Of a stretch of 64,000 bases of DNA, positions 19,716 to 32,128 are shown in pieces. Positions within the stretch are counted from its first letter, which is position 1, and each line of letters begins with the position of its first letter. Position numbers and translations under genes: made by a program. A model generated the notes under the pieces. The model did not search any database and was not told the origin of the DNA. It saw nothing but the letters and a program-made list of their open reading frames with translations. This DNA is from Musa acuminata AAA Group (Eukaryota > Streptophyta > Magnoliopsida > Zingiberales > Musaceae): contig NC_088345.1 of assembly GCF_036884655.1 (NCBI RefSeq), positions 21,666,501 to 21,730,500 of the forward strand. The letters are read 5' to 3'.

Positions 19716-22700
19716 TTCAAATCAGCCTTGTCCTCGAGGCTGACGATTCATGAATTCTGAGAATTTGATCTTCAAGTCATCATAGTTCTCCCAAGTGACA
19801 TCTTCTGTTGGTCGGTTCTCCCACTGTATTAGCACTTTAGTAGTGAGTCGTCGTCGTTGAGTCACGATTCATCGATTAATAATGGCACTTAGCTGGGTTT
19901 GGAGTTCTCCTTGGGTAGTCATACTTGGTGGGTGGCTTTCGGCTATCTCCAAGCATCTATTTACAACTTCTGTCTGGCCATCGGTTTGTGAGTGATATGC
20001 CATACTCCTTTTCAATTTAGTACCCTGCATATGGAATAACTTTGTCCAAAATATACTCGTGAAGATGCAAGTAGAATTTGTCACAAGCACAATCTGTCCC
20101 TTATAGTGTAATTCTTTTGAGTCTCAACTGTAATGAGCCACGAAGCTTGGTGCTTCCTCTAATTTTTTTATGATCTTACTGGTCTCCGAATCTTCTTGCC
20201 ATTCCATCTTAATATCCTTAAGGAACTCACTAGTCGAAAGTGAAATGGCCAAAAATTTAGCTTTCTTAGGTAGCCGTAAAAGCACATCTACAACAACATT
20301 CTCTTTTCCCTTTTTGTAAGTTATTTCATAATCATATCCAAGAACCTTTATTACCCATTTTTGCTACTCGGGGGAAAATATCTCTTGCTCTAAGAGATAT
20401 TTTAGGCTTTTATAGTCGGTCTTGATTTGAAAGCATCGTGTGATCAAGTACGATCTCTACCTCGTTGCTGCGTGCACAATGGCGAGCATCTCCTTATCAT
20501 ATGTTAACATGTTTTGATAGGGGGGAGACAATGCCTTGCTAATGTATATGAGTGGTCGACCATCTTGCATGAGAACGTCTCCCATTTTGTCTCCAGATGC
20601 ATCGGCCTCAATGATGAAGGGTCGGTTGAAATCTGGTAGTGCTAGCACCGGCGTCGTCGTTATGGCTGCCTTAAGTTTGTCGAAGGCAGTGGAGGCTCTA
20701 TCTGACCATTAAAAGATATCTTTTTCTAGTAAGGAAGTAAGTGGTACACTGATCTTTCCATAGTTTTTCATGAACTTACGATAGTAGCCTGTTAAACCCA
20801 GAAAGCTATGTAGCAATTTTATGTTCCTCGGGGTAGGCCAGTTTTGCATTGCTTCAATTTTGAAGGGGTCCACCATTACACTTTCCTCTGATATGATATG
20901 CCTAAGATATTCCACCTTTTGTTGAAGAAAGTAAAAATTCATAGTGATCATTGTGTGTTCGAAAGGCAGTTTTCAGTATGACTTCTTCGTACACTCGTAT
21001 TTGATAATACCCGGATCGAAGGTCCATCTTTGTGAAGATTTGTGCTCCCTTTCATCTAACAATTCATCTACTACTGGAATAGGATATTTATCCTTGATGG
21101 TTATGCCATTGAGAGCTCGGTAATCAACTCATATTCGCCATGTTCCGTCCTTCTTGCATACAAGTTGCACCGGTAAAGAGTAGAGGTTGCAACCTGGCCG
21201 AATAACTCATGTTTCGAGTATCTCTTTTATATTCCTTTCTATTTCATCCTACTGGAGATATAGATACTGATATGGCCAAGTATTTGCTGGAGGTTTGCCT
21301 GAAAGAATCATTATTTAATGATCATGCCTTCGGGTAAGAGGTGGGTTGTGCGGTTCGTCAAATATATCTGAAAATTCAGCAAACAAAGGAAGTAGGTTTA
21401 GATCTTCAAATTCTATTGGCTCTCCCTTAGTTTGCTGCTTAAGTTGTACCAAAAAGCCATTGTATGTTTTATGCAAAACCTTCTTCATTTGTTGTGTGCA
21501 AATCATCGTTACGTCGCCCCCACGTTTCCTGTTCAGTATCACCTGTTTTTCCTTACTGTAAAATTTCATAATTAGTTGCATAAAATTCCAAGAAAAATTA
21601 CCTAATGTCATCAACAATTTAATTCTGAGCATGGCCTCATGATCATCAAGAGGGAGAAGGAATAAATATGCAATTATCTCTTGGTAAGGCCTCATGATCA
21701 GTAATAGTTTCACTTGCGGGCGCCTATGATCATACTTCAAAATCAATCCATCGGCGACCTTAACATCAAACCTACTGCAATTCTCAATAGGTAAAGTCAT
21801 CTGGATAGTAACCTTACTATTTAGAAAGTTATTAGTACTGCCCATGTCGATGAGAATAGTGATCGATTGTTGTTTGAGAAGGCTTCCAACTTTCATCGTT
21901 TGCGGGTTTGAGTAGCCGGCTAGTGTATGTACCATAACTTTGGTCGATTGTGGCTCTTCTTTTGCATCTTCTTCTTCATGTTTAAGGCTCTCTTCTGGAT
22001 ATTCAATGACATCTTCTTCTATTGGTTCAATCATAAGAAGTCTCCCTTTACTACAGCGATGCTCATGACTCCACGGCTCGTCACAATGCCAACATAACCC
22101 CTTCGCATATCGCTCCCAAAGCTCTTCTCTTGTTAACCTCTTTGGTGTAGGGACTTGGTCGATAGTAAGGGGGCTGAGGGCTTCAATATTACTAGTTGAG
22201 GAGCGACCCTAGTCCTCCGAGCTTCATGGTTCAATTGCTCCTCTTGATGTCGTGTGAAAGAGATGGATGTCATAAGAGTATACGGTTGTCGCGCTTTAAC
22301 TTCTCCTCGGATCTCCGGCTTCAAGCCCTCAATGAAGGTTCTCAATAGCTGTTTTTGAGACCAATCATGAGTTTGATTAGATAACCTTTCAAACCTGATT
22401 TGGTACTCCTGAATGGTGGAGGTTTGTCGGATCTTTGCTAGTTGTCCGTCAATATTCTCGTAATCGGTTGGTCTGAAGCGGATCAGCAGTCCTTCTTTGA
22501 ATTGTCATCATGAAAGAACTCCATAAGTATATTCAAACTAGTCAAACTACTATATAGCATCCCCTTCAAGATGTATTGCTGTAATTTTTACCATAGATGC
22601 ATCCGCAGTTATGTGGTACCGAAAATATCGCTCCACGCGCGAGATCCAACCAATCGGGTCTCCTTCTTCCCATCTAGGGAAGTCCACTCTCATGCATGGA

Positions 22701-22900
22701 TAGTTGGGGTCAATCATAGAGCTTCCCCTCTCTTGGAAGTCATATCTTCGGGCTTGGTACGATTGGGCAAAGCTCTCTCCTTGATGTGATTTCTTTGGGC
22801 TTAGTGGTCGGCCCAATCTGAGTTTGGTAAAGAGCGTCCGAATCTTATCCTTCATTCGCGCCTTGAAGGCTTCAAATTTAATTGGTGGATGTAGGCTACG
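19716..22900 (-). pseudogene. gag-pol: G3 gag-pol remnant (RT and integrase cores deleted)
   Basis: Minus-strand order: gag from about 22860 (FEAFKARMKDKIRTLF, VDFPRWEEGDPIGWISRVER; the usual MPLTQQQ start is deleted); protease with ILIDMGSTNNFL, where DTG has become DMG; RT first half; then the shared lesion where sequence for LDLRSGY is followed by a jump to FLQQKVEYL, so the YXDD block is absent; RNase H ([17 protein letters not shown]); integrase tail (QTDGQTEVVNRCLE) and a degraded chromodomain tail. Many stops and frameshifts. It cannot make working enzymes. Confidence 0.82.
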
Positions 22901-24099
22901 ATTTAGGCTTGTTTTGGGGCTATTTTGGGTGCAATTTAAGAGTGTGGTTTGGTGGAGTTTTAGGGCTGTGGATGAATGTTTTGGATCTGTGGTAGATGGT
23001 AGCAAAGGTTTGATAGAAATTAGTGGAAGTTGCAGCAAGTATGTGTTGTCTTGTAAGAGTAGAATTATCATCGAAGAAACAACGGTTTCTTGACATAATT
23101 TCCACCGAAAACTTCAAAGAATTGAGGACAGAATTGATAGCAAAATCAAAGTTTATAAGACAGTAAGGATGTCTAATTTAATCAAGAAAATTTTAGCAGT
23201 ATAACAGCAAGAAGATTGGTGTAAGTTGCGATTGCAGAATTCTCGTCGAAAAATTTTAACGGTTTACGATGAAAATTTGCAGCAACACAAAATCATTTTT
23301 AGAGATGAATTCCTTAATAGATCAATCTTAGATGGAAGCCAAGATGATCTATGTAGTGTATAAGAAATTTCATTCAGAAAAGATTGCAAATAGATGGGTT
23401 AAGACAACAATATGCGGCTGAAATTTTCTGCAGCACAGATTTTTAAGTATAGCAGATTGGACGTAAAAGATCAGTAGTTTATATTGAGAATTTTTTGATG
23501 AAACCAAAGGGAAATCCACTGTTATGAAGTGTCAAAGCTATCATAAAAATTTCTTAGAGATTTGGATAGAAACAACATCGTATCAAGATCAAACGAACAG
23601 TGCTATGCGGCTGAAATTTTACAGTGCAGATTTTCAAGTATAGCAGATTAGACGTAAAATATCAACGGTTTATATTAAGAATTTTTTGACAAAACCAAAG
23701 GAAATCTGCTGTTAGGAAATGTCAAAGATATCATAAAAATTTCGTAGAGATCTGGATAGAAAAAATACAATAGCAAGATCAAACAGATGGTGCTATACGG
23801 TTGGAATTCTCCAATGTATCTTTCGTCATAGAGATGAAAAATTTATGACGAAAAGTTTATGCAGCAATATAGGAATAATTTTTTTGAGATTTTCAAATAA
23901 GGATAACTAAATTTCAGCAGCAGTTAGGTAGAAAACCAGAACCTGTTGCAATTTACGGGGAGATCAAAGGATGATCCGTGGTGGTGGAGATGATGGCGGA
24001 ATTTGGTGACGATCTTTTAAGCAATTGTGGGAATTGCTTTGGGCGGTTGTGCAGGGTTGATGGATGGCTATGGAAGGGCAACAAGACACCAAGAATGCT
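22901..24099 (-). other. G3 leader
   Basis: AT-rich untranslated leader with repeated blocks shared with G4 and G5 (for example CAAAGGGAAATCCACTGTTA-type segments). No gene seen. Confidence 0.65.
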
Positions 24100-24113
24100 G
24101 CTCTGATACTAGG

Positions 24114-24507
24114 TGTTAGAACCCTTGTAGGTTCTAAACTTGGGGTTGATCTCTTTAGGGGATCGGCCTCCTTGGAACTCTATAGGGGTTCCTCCCTCCA
24201 AGTTGCTGCTCAAAGGCTATAGAAAAGATTCATCTATTGTGTATCAAAAGAGGAGAAATACATGGCTATTTATAGAGCTTCTAAACCCTTACTCCTAATA
24301 GGACTCCTGCTCAAGACTCCTACTTCTAACCAACTCATAATAGGACTCCTGCTCAAGACTCCTATTCCTTTACAACTCCTAATTCTTCTCTAAGAAACAA
24401 CCTCCTAACCCTAGCCGGCCTCTTCACCTCTTTAATAGGGGTCTGTTTAGGTAGATTTTACATGAATGTCCCTCTCAATTAGGACTCTCCTAGCTAGAGT
24501 CCTAACA
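24114..24507 (-). repeat. G3 5' LTR
   Basis: Same length as its 3' partner. TATA box at 24267-24274 (minus strand). One terminal palindrome unit. Confidence 0.88.
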
Positions 24508-25688
24508 AATAAGAGAGGCAAGCAAAGGTTCTAGCCTATGAGGCTTTGAATCCCTCCTATTTATAGAGGTCCCCTGTCAAACCCTAATGTATCCAACCCT
24601 AGTGGGTATTCGATCTACATCAAATAACCCAAGCCTTTTAGATTAGTGGATCTCTATCCAATAATCCCTCATGGGCTCTTATTGGATCTTGTCTATGGGA
24701 TCCAATGATTCAGGGGCTTATTGGATATCCAATATGACAAAGGCTCCGTCGGATATCTCATATCCGAACCTCTACTCATCGCAATGCCTACCATATGTGT
24801 GTGACCCTCTAGGCCCAATATTGAGCTGGCCGTGAGTCATACCTATCAGAACTCTTTCTAACTCAGTGAATTATTATCTTTGTAATAATTCACTCGACTC
24901 ATCGACTACGGACGTACTAGGCCACTACGCCGTAGTCCCCAAACGATACAAGGGAATCCAATCCATTGGACCTGTCTATCCTTAGTTACCGTATACCTAT
25001 AGTCCCTCATCCATCTAATATCCCAGAGATCGTATATCGAGCATGGTGCTGTCAAACCCAAACGGTTTCTACTCGAGTCTCGCTCTAATCGGATTCTCCC
25101 AGAGAACTCTTTTCTCTCAACCTGAATGACCCTAGCCAGGGATTTGTCTGAGTAAGAACACATGGGATATTCCTCTCATGACGCCGAGAGTGGATGATCC
25201 TCTATCGACACTCAATAGCCCTCGTAAGGTCGACTACCACTCCAATGACCAATTGTACTAGATCTAGGACAGCCAAACCTATAATTCTGGTATCAAAGAG
25301 TGGAGCACTTATATAGGACATCATTGGTGTCTCAAGTCTAAGGACCAAATATACCACTAGGACTATGGAATCGCTGTCTGACAACCAGATATACCACTAG
25401 GACTATTGAATCGCTGTCTGACAATAAGCCATCATCAACCATCTAGTGAACTCATTCTCCAATGAGCACCTGTACTGTATCCCTAGTGTCCCTACACGAG
25501 TAGCTATGAGACCAGCTACATCCATCATATGGATGGGTATACAGCACACTAGTCTGTCCGGTTATCATGATGTCCCTCTCGAGTAACCTAAGACCGAGAT
25601 TATTTAGGATATGTGTTTAAAGGTGAATCGATCTCATTTTCATGATCTCATTACGATCCGATTCCCATTGCACAAATCCAAGGACATC

Positions 25689-25772
<84 letters not shown>

Positions 25773-25888
25773 TATATGCAATAGTTATAAAGTGATATAT
25801 GTCAAAATATAACAAGCAAAAAGATTTTGTATCAAGTCACACATGCCATCACTCATGTGATTGGCTTGCTGGGCACCTATGACTAGCA
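24508..25888 (-). repeat. C2 3' LTR, outer part
   Basis: Resumes from the G3 target site and ends at TGCTAGTCATAGG (minus strand) next to the polypurine tract at 25889. TATA box at 24558-24565. It contains a long (TA)n run and a local duplication of ACCACTAGGACTATGGAATCGC near 25340-25420. Confidence 0.85.
25692..25769. repeat. (TA)39 microsatellite
   Basis: About 78 bp of uninterrupted TA. The C1 LTR and the C2 5' LTR have only a handful of TA units at the same place (11733 and 63052), so it expanded in this copy. Confidence 0.95.
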
Positions 25889-25903
25889 ATCTCCCACTTG
25901 ACC

Positions 25904-27514
25904 TAAAGCCATTCACCTATGTGTCTGATCCCCATCAGACCCCTGTGATGCTCAAAGACAATATGAGACAATGGTTTTATTAGTGGATCTGCAATGTTAT
26001 CTTCGGATGGAACTCTTTCCACTGCTACATCTCCTCGGGTTACTATCTCTCTGATAAGGTGGAACCTCCTCAGAACATTCTTAGATTTCTAATGAGACCT
26101 AGATTCCTTCGCTTGAGCAATCGCCCCATTGTTGTCACAATATAAGGAGATCGGCTCCTCGCTACCTATCACGACTCCCAAATATGTGATGAACTTCTTC
26201 ACATAGACTCCCTCCTTTATTTCATCTAATGTAGTAATGTACTCCGCTTCTATGGTCAAGTCAGCAATAGTATCTTGCTTGGTGCTCTTCCAACACACTG
26301 CTCCTCTATTCAAGGTGTACACATACCCTGAATTTGACTTGCTATCATCGACATCAGACTGAAAACTTGAGTCTGTGTAGCCTTCAACCTTAAGGCTATT
26401 ACCTCCATATACTAGTAAAAGATCCTTAGTCCTTCTCAAGTACTTAAGGATGCACTTTATTGCTTTCTAGTGCTCCAAGCCTAGATCCACCTGATACCTA
26501 CTCGTGACACTCAGAGCATGCGCTATATCCAACCTAGTACATAGCATGGGATACATGATAGACCCTATTGCTGAGGCAAGGTATCATATCCATGTTCGCC
26601 ATTTCTTCTGGAGTCTTTGGGGACATACTCGTAGAAAGCGATATCCCATGTCTCATCGGTATGAGACCTCTCTTGGAATTTTCCATGCCGAACCTTTTGA
26701 CAATAGTTTCTATGTACCTGGACTGGGACAAGCCAAGCCTCCTCTTAGATCTATCTCTATAGATTCTAATCCCCAAGATATAGGATGCTTCCCCTATGTC
26801 CTTCATGGAAAAGTGTTTAGATAACCAAGTCTTTACTGTGTATAGCATTCCTACGTCATTCCCAATGATCAAGATGTCATCCACATATAACACCAAAAAG
26901 GTGATAGCGCTCCCATTTACCTTGTTGTACACACAAGGCTCATCTTCGTTCTTAACGAAGTCATAAGATCTGATTGCCTCATCAAATCTTATGTTCCAAC
27001 TTCGAGAAGCTTGCTTTAGTCCATAAATGGATCTAAGTAACCTACACACCTTATCTGGGTAGTTCTTGGACACGAATCCCTCAGTTTGTATCAAATACAC
27101 CTCCTCCTCGAGGTGCCCATTGAGGAATGTGGTTTTCACATCCATCTACCAGATCTCATAATCATAGTTTGCTGCAATAGCCAATAGAATTCTGATGGAT
27201 TTTAGCATTGCTACGGGTGAGAAGGTTTCGTTATAGTCAACACCTTGCCTTTGACAATACCCCTTAGCCACTAGCCTTGCTTTATAGGTCTCTACCTTTC
27301 CATCTACTCTGATCTTTTTCTTAAAGATCCACTTGCAACCGATGGGTACAATACCTTCGGGCACATCAACTAGATTCCAAACCTTATTGGAGTACATAGA
27401 ATCCATCTCAAAATTCATGGCTTCTTGCCACTTCCCGGAGTCTATACTCATAATAGCCTTCTCGTAGGTCTGAGGATCAATATTCCCAACATCCTCTCCT
27501 CTAATATGTCCCAC
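25904..27514 (-). pseudogene. pol: C2 reverse transcriptase and RNase H
   Basis: Minus strand. RT begins in WQEAMNFEMDSM, then WIFKKKIRVDGK, YKARLVAKGY and NETFSPVA. A stop at 27146 sits where QMDVKTTFLNG is expected (CAG to TAG). The next frame holds YGLKQASRSWN and the catalytic LYVDDILI, then YILGIRIYRD and MSPKTPEE. RNase H follows after a frameshift: LLLVYGG, SGYVYTLNRGAVCWKS, AEYITTLDEIKE and LYCDNNGAI. The active-site YVDD is present but the frame is broken in at least three places. Confidence 0.88.
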
Positions 27515-28540
27515 ATATCTTTTAGGAGGATGGGATACTCTATCATACCTACGTAAAGTTGAAACTTGTGTATTAGGTACCTGAACAGACTCGGGCTATA
27601 GAGTGGTGCTTGAGCTTGGTTCTCCAACCTCGCTCAACTCTATCATGCTCCCACTATCTCCGTCAAGAATATGTTCCTTCTCAAGGAACACTGCTCTCTT
27701 AGCTATAAAGACCTTTTGGTCCTCGAGATGATAGAAATAATACCCATAAGTTTCCTTAGGGTATCCCACAAATTTGCATCGCTCTGTCCTTGACTATAAC
27801 TTATCGGGGTTGTATTTTTTAACGTGGGCAGGGCAGCCCCAAATCTTAACAACCTTAAGATCAAGCTTCTTCCCTTTCCTTATCTCATATGGTGTAGACA
27901 CTACCAACTTAGTTGAAACTCTGTTCAGAAGGTAAGCTACGGTTTCTAGGGCATATCCCCAGAATGAGATGGGTAGGTCAGCGAAACTCATCATGGACCG
28001 TACCATGTCTAATAGCATATGATTTCTCCTTTCAAAGACACCATTGAGCTAAGGTATATAAGGAGGTGTCCATTGGGATAATATCCCATGGTCCTTGAGG
28101 AATTGAGTAAATTCTATACTTAAGTACTCACCTCCTCAATCTGATCGAAGAGTTTTGATACTCTTTCCAGTCTGGTTCTCTATCTCATTCTTATACTCTT
28201 TAAATTTCTCAAAAGTCTTGGACTTGTACTTCATTAAGTACATATCCATACCTTGAGAAATCATCAGTAAAGGTAATGAAGTAGGAGTAACCACTAATGG
28301 CATGAGTTGATATGGGTCCATATACATCACTATGTATGAGTTCCAACAGCTCAGTGGCTCTCTCACCAGTTTCACTAAATGGAGAGTTGGCCAGTTTTCC
28401 ACGAAAGCAAGGCTCGCAAGTTGTATATGACACATAGTCGAATGGACCTAGATATCCATCATTTAGCAACTTTTGAATCCTTCTTTCATGGATGTGACCT
28501 AGCCTATAATGTCATAGGTATGCATTGTTCATCTCATCTC
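27515..28540 (-). pseudogene. pol: C2 integrase
   Basis: Minus strand: RLGHIHERRIQKLL, then CEPCFRGKLANSPF (zinc-binding end of integrase), ELIHSDVYGPIS and FITFTDDFSRYGYV (first two catalytic aspartates), and, after frameshifts, the tail MVRSMMSFADLPISFWGYAL, TAYLLNRVSTK-like sequence and KVVKIWGCPAHVKKYNPDKL. The segment at 27515-27790 links to RT and includes degraded C-terminal motifs (VSHPPKRYVGHIRGE). Several stops. Confidence 0.83.
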
Positions 28541-29046
28541 GTTTTCTCTTGGACACATTTACATTCCTGATATGTACCTGAAGCTTCATCAAGCTTTTGT
28601 TTCACCCTTTTTGCAAGGTACTCTTTGCAGTTCCTCTTCTAGTGCCCATCTTTACCATAGTGGAAGCATTGGCCTTTGTCCTTTACTAGGTGTTTCTTAG
28701 CAAACTTTGCTTTACCTGGTCTGCCCTTACCCTTTCCCTTCTTAAGGGACCTTTCTGTTTTCCTTTTCTTTTTGGTCTCACTAGTGTAGAGAACTGGCTT
28801 CTCTTTCTTAATAGTACTCTTTACCTCCCTCAACATATTGAGGAGCTATGAGAGAGTCACCTTAAGCTTGTTCATATTAAAATTCATTATGAACTGTGAA
28901 AAGGAATATGGTAGGGACTAAAGCACAATATCCACACACAAGTTATCCTCTAGGACCATTCCTAGACCTGTGAGTTTCTCTATCCACTTAATCATCTTTA
29001 GGACATGGTTCTGAACTGGTATCCCCTCAGTCATCCTAGCATGGAA
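28541..29046 (-). pseudogene. gag: C2 gag C-terminal part; protease not found
   Basis: Reads VQNHVLKMIKWIEKL, a stop, [11 protein letters not shown], a Lys-rich linker, then CFHYGKDGH and RNC, a CX2CX4HX4C knuckle with its second Cys changed to Tyr. Only about 130 bp separates the knuckle from the pre-integrase motif, so the aspartic protease domain appears deleted. The N-terminal part of gag lies across S2 at 40284-40634. Confidence 0.78.
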
Positions 29047-31210
29047 TGTTGAATCTCGTATTTTGATGATGAAACTACTTAATATATGTTTATGATTTAA
29101 TATGCGTTTTGAGTGACACAGGATGCTTCGATCAGGGTGAGATAATTAAAGCAGGAACATCATGTTGTGCCGGAGGAACATGTCAGAAGATTGGACATCG
29201 GGCCGGTGGATCGGTCGACGTATCGACAGAAGGCTTCGGGTCGTGGACTCGGGCATCGGGCCAAGAAGAGCGGGTATTGTGCCAAGGATATCGGAGTTGT
29301 GGAGTCAACTGGCCAATTGGGCAATAGGCTGCAGGAAAGGATGATGCGCCGAAGAATCGGACGAAGCGTTGAGGGACCAATGACATGCCGGACAACTTGG
29401 TTAATTGCTTAGGATTAATTGTCTCGATCGAAGTTTTTGTTTTGAGTGTGCAGGATTAACTACGATGGAAGAAAGACATGCAGTAGGAGTTGCGCCGGAG
29501 TCATGACAATGATCACGTTGGGAGTTCGAGAGCTCGACGGAAGTTCGAACAGTCGTCGGAGGTTCTGCGGGAACAAATATGAGAAGTCCAGAAGCTTGCC
29601 AAAGGAGCTCGTCGGAACTTGCCAAGTGGATCGTCGCAGTCCAGGAGTTTGCCGGAAGTCCGCAGGAGCATCACCGAGGGTTCATCGGATGATCGACGGA
29701 AGTTCGCCGGAAACTCGCCGGAAGAAGCGAGCGACGCACCGAAGCAAGCTGCAGAATATGTCTTAGGAAATAATCGTAGTTAGCACTTTGATTAAGTTAG
29801 AAATGGGAGGTGATCCCATTAGCTTAATCCTGGGGCAATTGGGCCCCTAAAGAACTCAAATTGGGTCGAATGGTTCAACCCATTCGGACCCAGGTTGCTG
29901 TGGGAGGTGCAACCGCCCAGGCAGGGAGGTAGCACCGCCCAGGCTATGTCTCCCAGCGAGATTGGGCGGTGCAACCGCCCCAGCCAAGAGGTGCAACTAC
30001 CCAAGGCTCAGTCTCCGAGCGAGACTGGGCGGTGCAACCTCCTTTGTCAGGAGGTAGCACCGCCAGAGCTCAAGTTTCGAGCTCTGCCAGGCGGTGCAAC
30101 CTCTCCAGTCAGGCGGTGCAACCGCCTGAGCTCAGTCTTCGAGCTCTGGTAGAGAGGTGCAACCGCCCTTGACAGAGGTAGCACCGCCCAGAGGCTCAGT
30201 CTTCGAGCTCTACCAGGCGGTGCAACCGCCCCAGTCAGGAGGTGCAACCACCTGATCCCGGAATTCCGGGATATGATCATTTTGAGCTCCAAATTTGAAC
30301 TGGGTTGGGGCCTATAAATACCCCACCCATTCAGCACTGAAAAGATATAGAACTACATCGAATTCTTGATCTTTTCTGTGATTCTAAGAGCTCAAATGAT
30401 AAAGTTCTCCTCTTTCTGTTCTTCAAGTCTTGAGTTGTAAAGAGAGGAGAGAAAGGTTCTGTAAGGGTTGTCTCTTGAGCCCGTCAAAAGGAGTGAAACT
30501 GTAACAGGGCAGTTGGCCTTCGCCTATTGAAGGAAGGCCTCTAGTTGACGTCGGTGACCTCGTCGGTGGAGGAAGCCAAAAGTGGAGTAGGTCAAGACTG
30601 ACCGAACCACTCTAAATCTCTGGTTTGCTTTTATTTTGAGCACTTTATCATTACTGCAAACCTCCTACGTAGCTACTGCTCTCTGCGCTTTTACGAACAA
30701 GTTTCTAGGTTCTGTTCTTTCCGAATCTGCATTCAGACGTAAATCAGTGTTTTCGTACGATCTTTACATTGTAGTTTACATTTACGTTTTGATTCTATTT
30801 ATAACTGCAAACTATCTTCTGCGCTTTTACGAACGAGTTTCTTTGCAGTTTACGTTTACGTTTTGATTCCATTTATAACCGCAAACTGTGCTTAGACGCA
30901 ATCTGCGCCTAGACGCAAACTGCGCTTAGACGCAATCTGAGCTTAGACGCAAACTGCGCTTAGATGCAAACTGCGCTTAGGCACAATCTGCATTTAAACA
31001 CAAACTGCATTTAGACGCAAACTGCGTAAACTGCGCTTAGACGCAAACTGTGTTTAGACGTAAACTGCACTTAATCATAAGTAATCTTAGAATCGGTTTT
31101 TGCATCAAAATAGTTTTTATCGAACCAACGCAGCTTTCGATTTTAATCGCTGAAAGATTTCCGCTGCACTAATTCACCCCCCCCCCCCTCTTAGTGCTCT
31201 CGATCCTAAC
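29047..31210 (+). repeat. S2 5' LTR (2.16 kb)
   Basis: TGTTGAATCTCG...GATCCTAACA. It contains one GC-rich block (29900-30260), TATA box at 30313-30320, and about eight copies of a 17-bp unit like ACGCAAACTGCGCTTAG (30890-31070) instead of the long 18-bp array of S1 and S3. Confidence 0.9.
30313..30320 (+). promoter_or_regulatory. TATA box of S2 5' LTR
   Basis: TATAAATA in the same GGCC-CCCC context as the other S LTRs; the partner in the 3' LTR is at 39455-39462. Confidence 0.8.
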
Positions 31211-31212
31211 AA

Positions 31213-31224
31213 TTGGTATCAGAG
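31213..31224 (+). promoter_or_regulatory. S2 primer-binding site
   Basis: TGGTATCAGAGC two bases after the 5' LTR end. Confidence 0.9.
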
Positions 31225-31261
31225 CGGGGTATTTCTCATTTCGGATTTACACCCGAGAGAA

Positions 31262-32128
31262 ATGACTCTTCAAGAGGGCTTATCGGTTGTTCGTCCACCG
31301 TTGTTTAACGGATTGGACTATACCTATTGGAAGACCCGAATGAGGATCTTTCTTATTTCTATGGATGTTGAACTTTGGAATCTTGTCGAAAACGGTTTTT
31401 CGAAGTCTTCTATTCCAATGATCGAATGGTCGGATTTAGAGAAGAAGCATTTTTCTTTAAACGCAAAGGCGTTGATTGCCTTATTTTGCGCTTTAGACAA
31501 AAATGAGTTCAATCGGGTTTCTTTGTGCGAAACGGCTTTCGATATTTTGCGCACTCTTGAAATCACGCACGAGGGAACTAGTAGAGTCAAAGACTCGAAA
31601 GTTAATATTTTACTGCATGATTTCGAGCTTTTTCATATGAAACCAAGCGAAATCGTTGTTGACATGTACACCCGTTTTACGGATGTCGTCAATGGTTTAA
31701 AATCACTTGGTAAAAGCTTTTCGGACTTTGAACTCATTAACAAAGTTTTGCGCTCACTTTCTAAAACTTGGGATTCAAAAGTAACTGCTATTCAATAATC
31801 GAAAAACTTGAACCAATTTCCACTTGAAGAACTAATTGGTTCATTGATCACATATGAAATGACGTGCAATGCACGTGAAGAACTTGAGAACCACCTTCCA
31901 AAGAATAGGAAGGATTTGGGACATAGAATATTTGAAGACCACTCGAGTATAAGCTCAAGTGATGGTGAACTTAAACTACAAATGAAACAAAAATTAAAAA
32001 GTAAAAAGAACGGAACTACTTGCTTTGAACGCAAGAAGAAGAACAAAAATTGGGATGAATCGAGCTCCTCCGAAGACGAGGAGAAAATCAACAAAAGCGA
32101 GGTGGCAAACTACGCCTTTCGACGCTGA
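31262..32128 (+). pseudogene. gag: S2 gag, interrupted
   Basis: Same start context and domain layout as S1 gag (NGLDYTYWKTRM, DMYTRFTDVVNGLKSLG). One in-frame stop at 31796-31798 (GAA to TAA, after VTAIQ); the same frame then continues to 32128. The tail has a small deletion that changes the ending to NYAFRR. It lacks the repeated LPKNRKDL segment of S1 and S3 and also has no zinc knuckle, so knuckle loss predates the split of the subfamilies. Confidence 0.87.

Larger units (their letters stand above)
19311..24507 (-). mobile_element. G3: gypsy inserted in the C2 3' LTR
   Basis: A complete-length (5197 bp) minus-strand element: 3' LTR 19311-19704, 5' LTR 24114-24507 (both 394 bp), primer-binding site 24100-24111 (mutated). 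Flanks AATAG (19306-19310) and AATAA (24508-24512) are a target-site duplication with one change. The RT and integrase cores carry the same deletions as G4. Confidence 0.88.
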
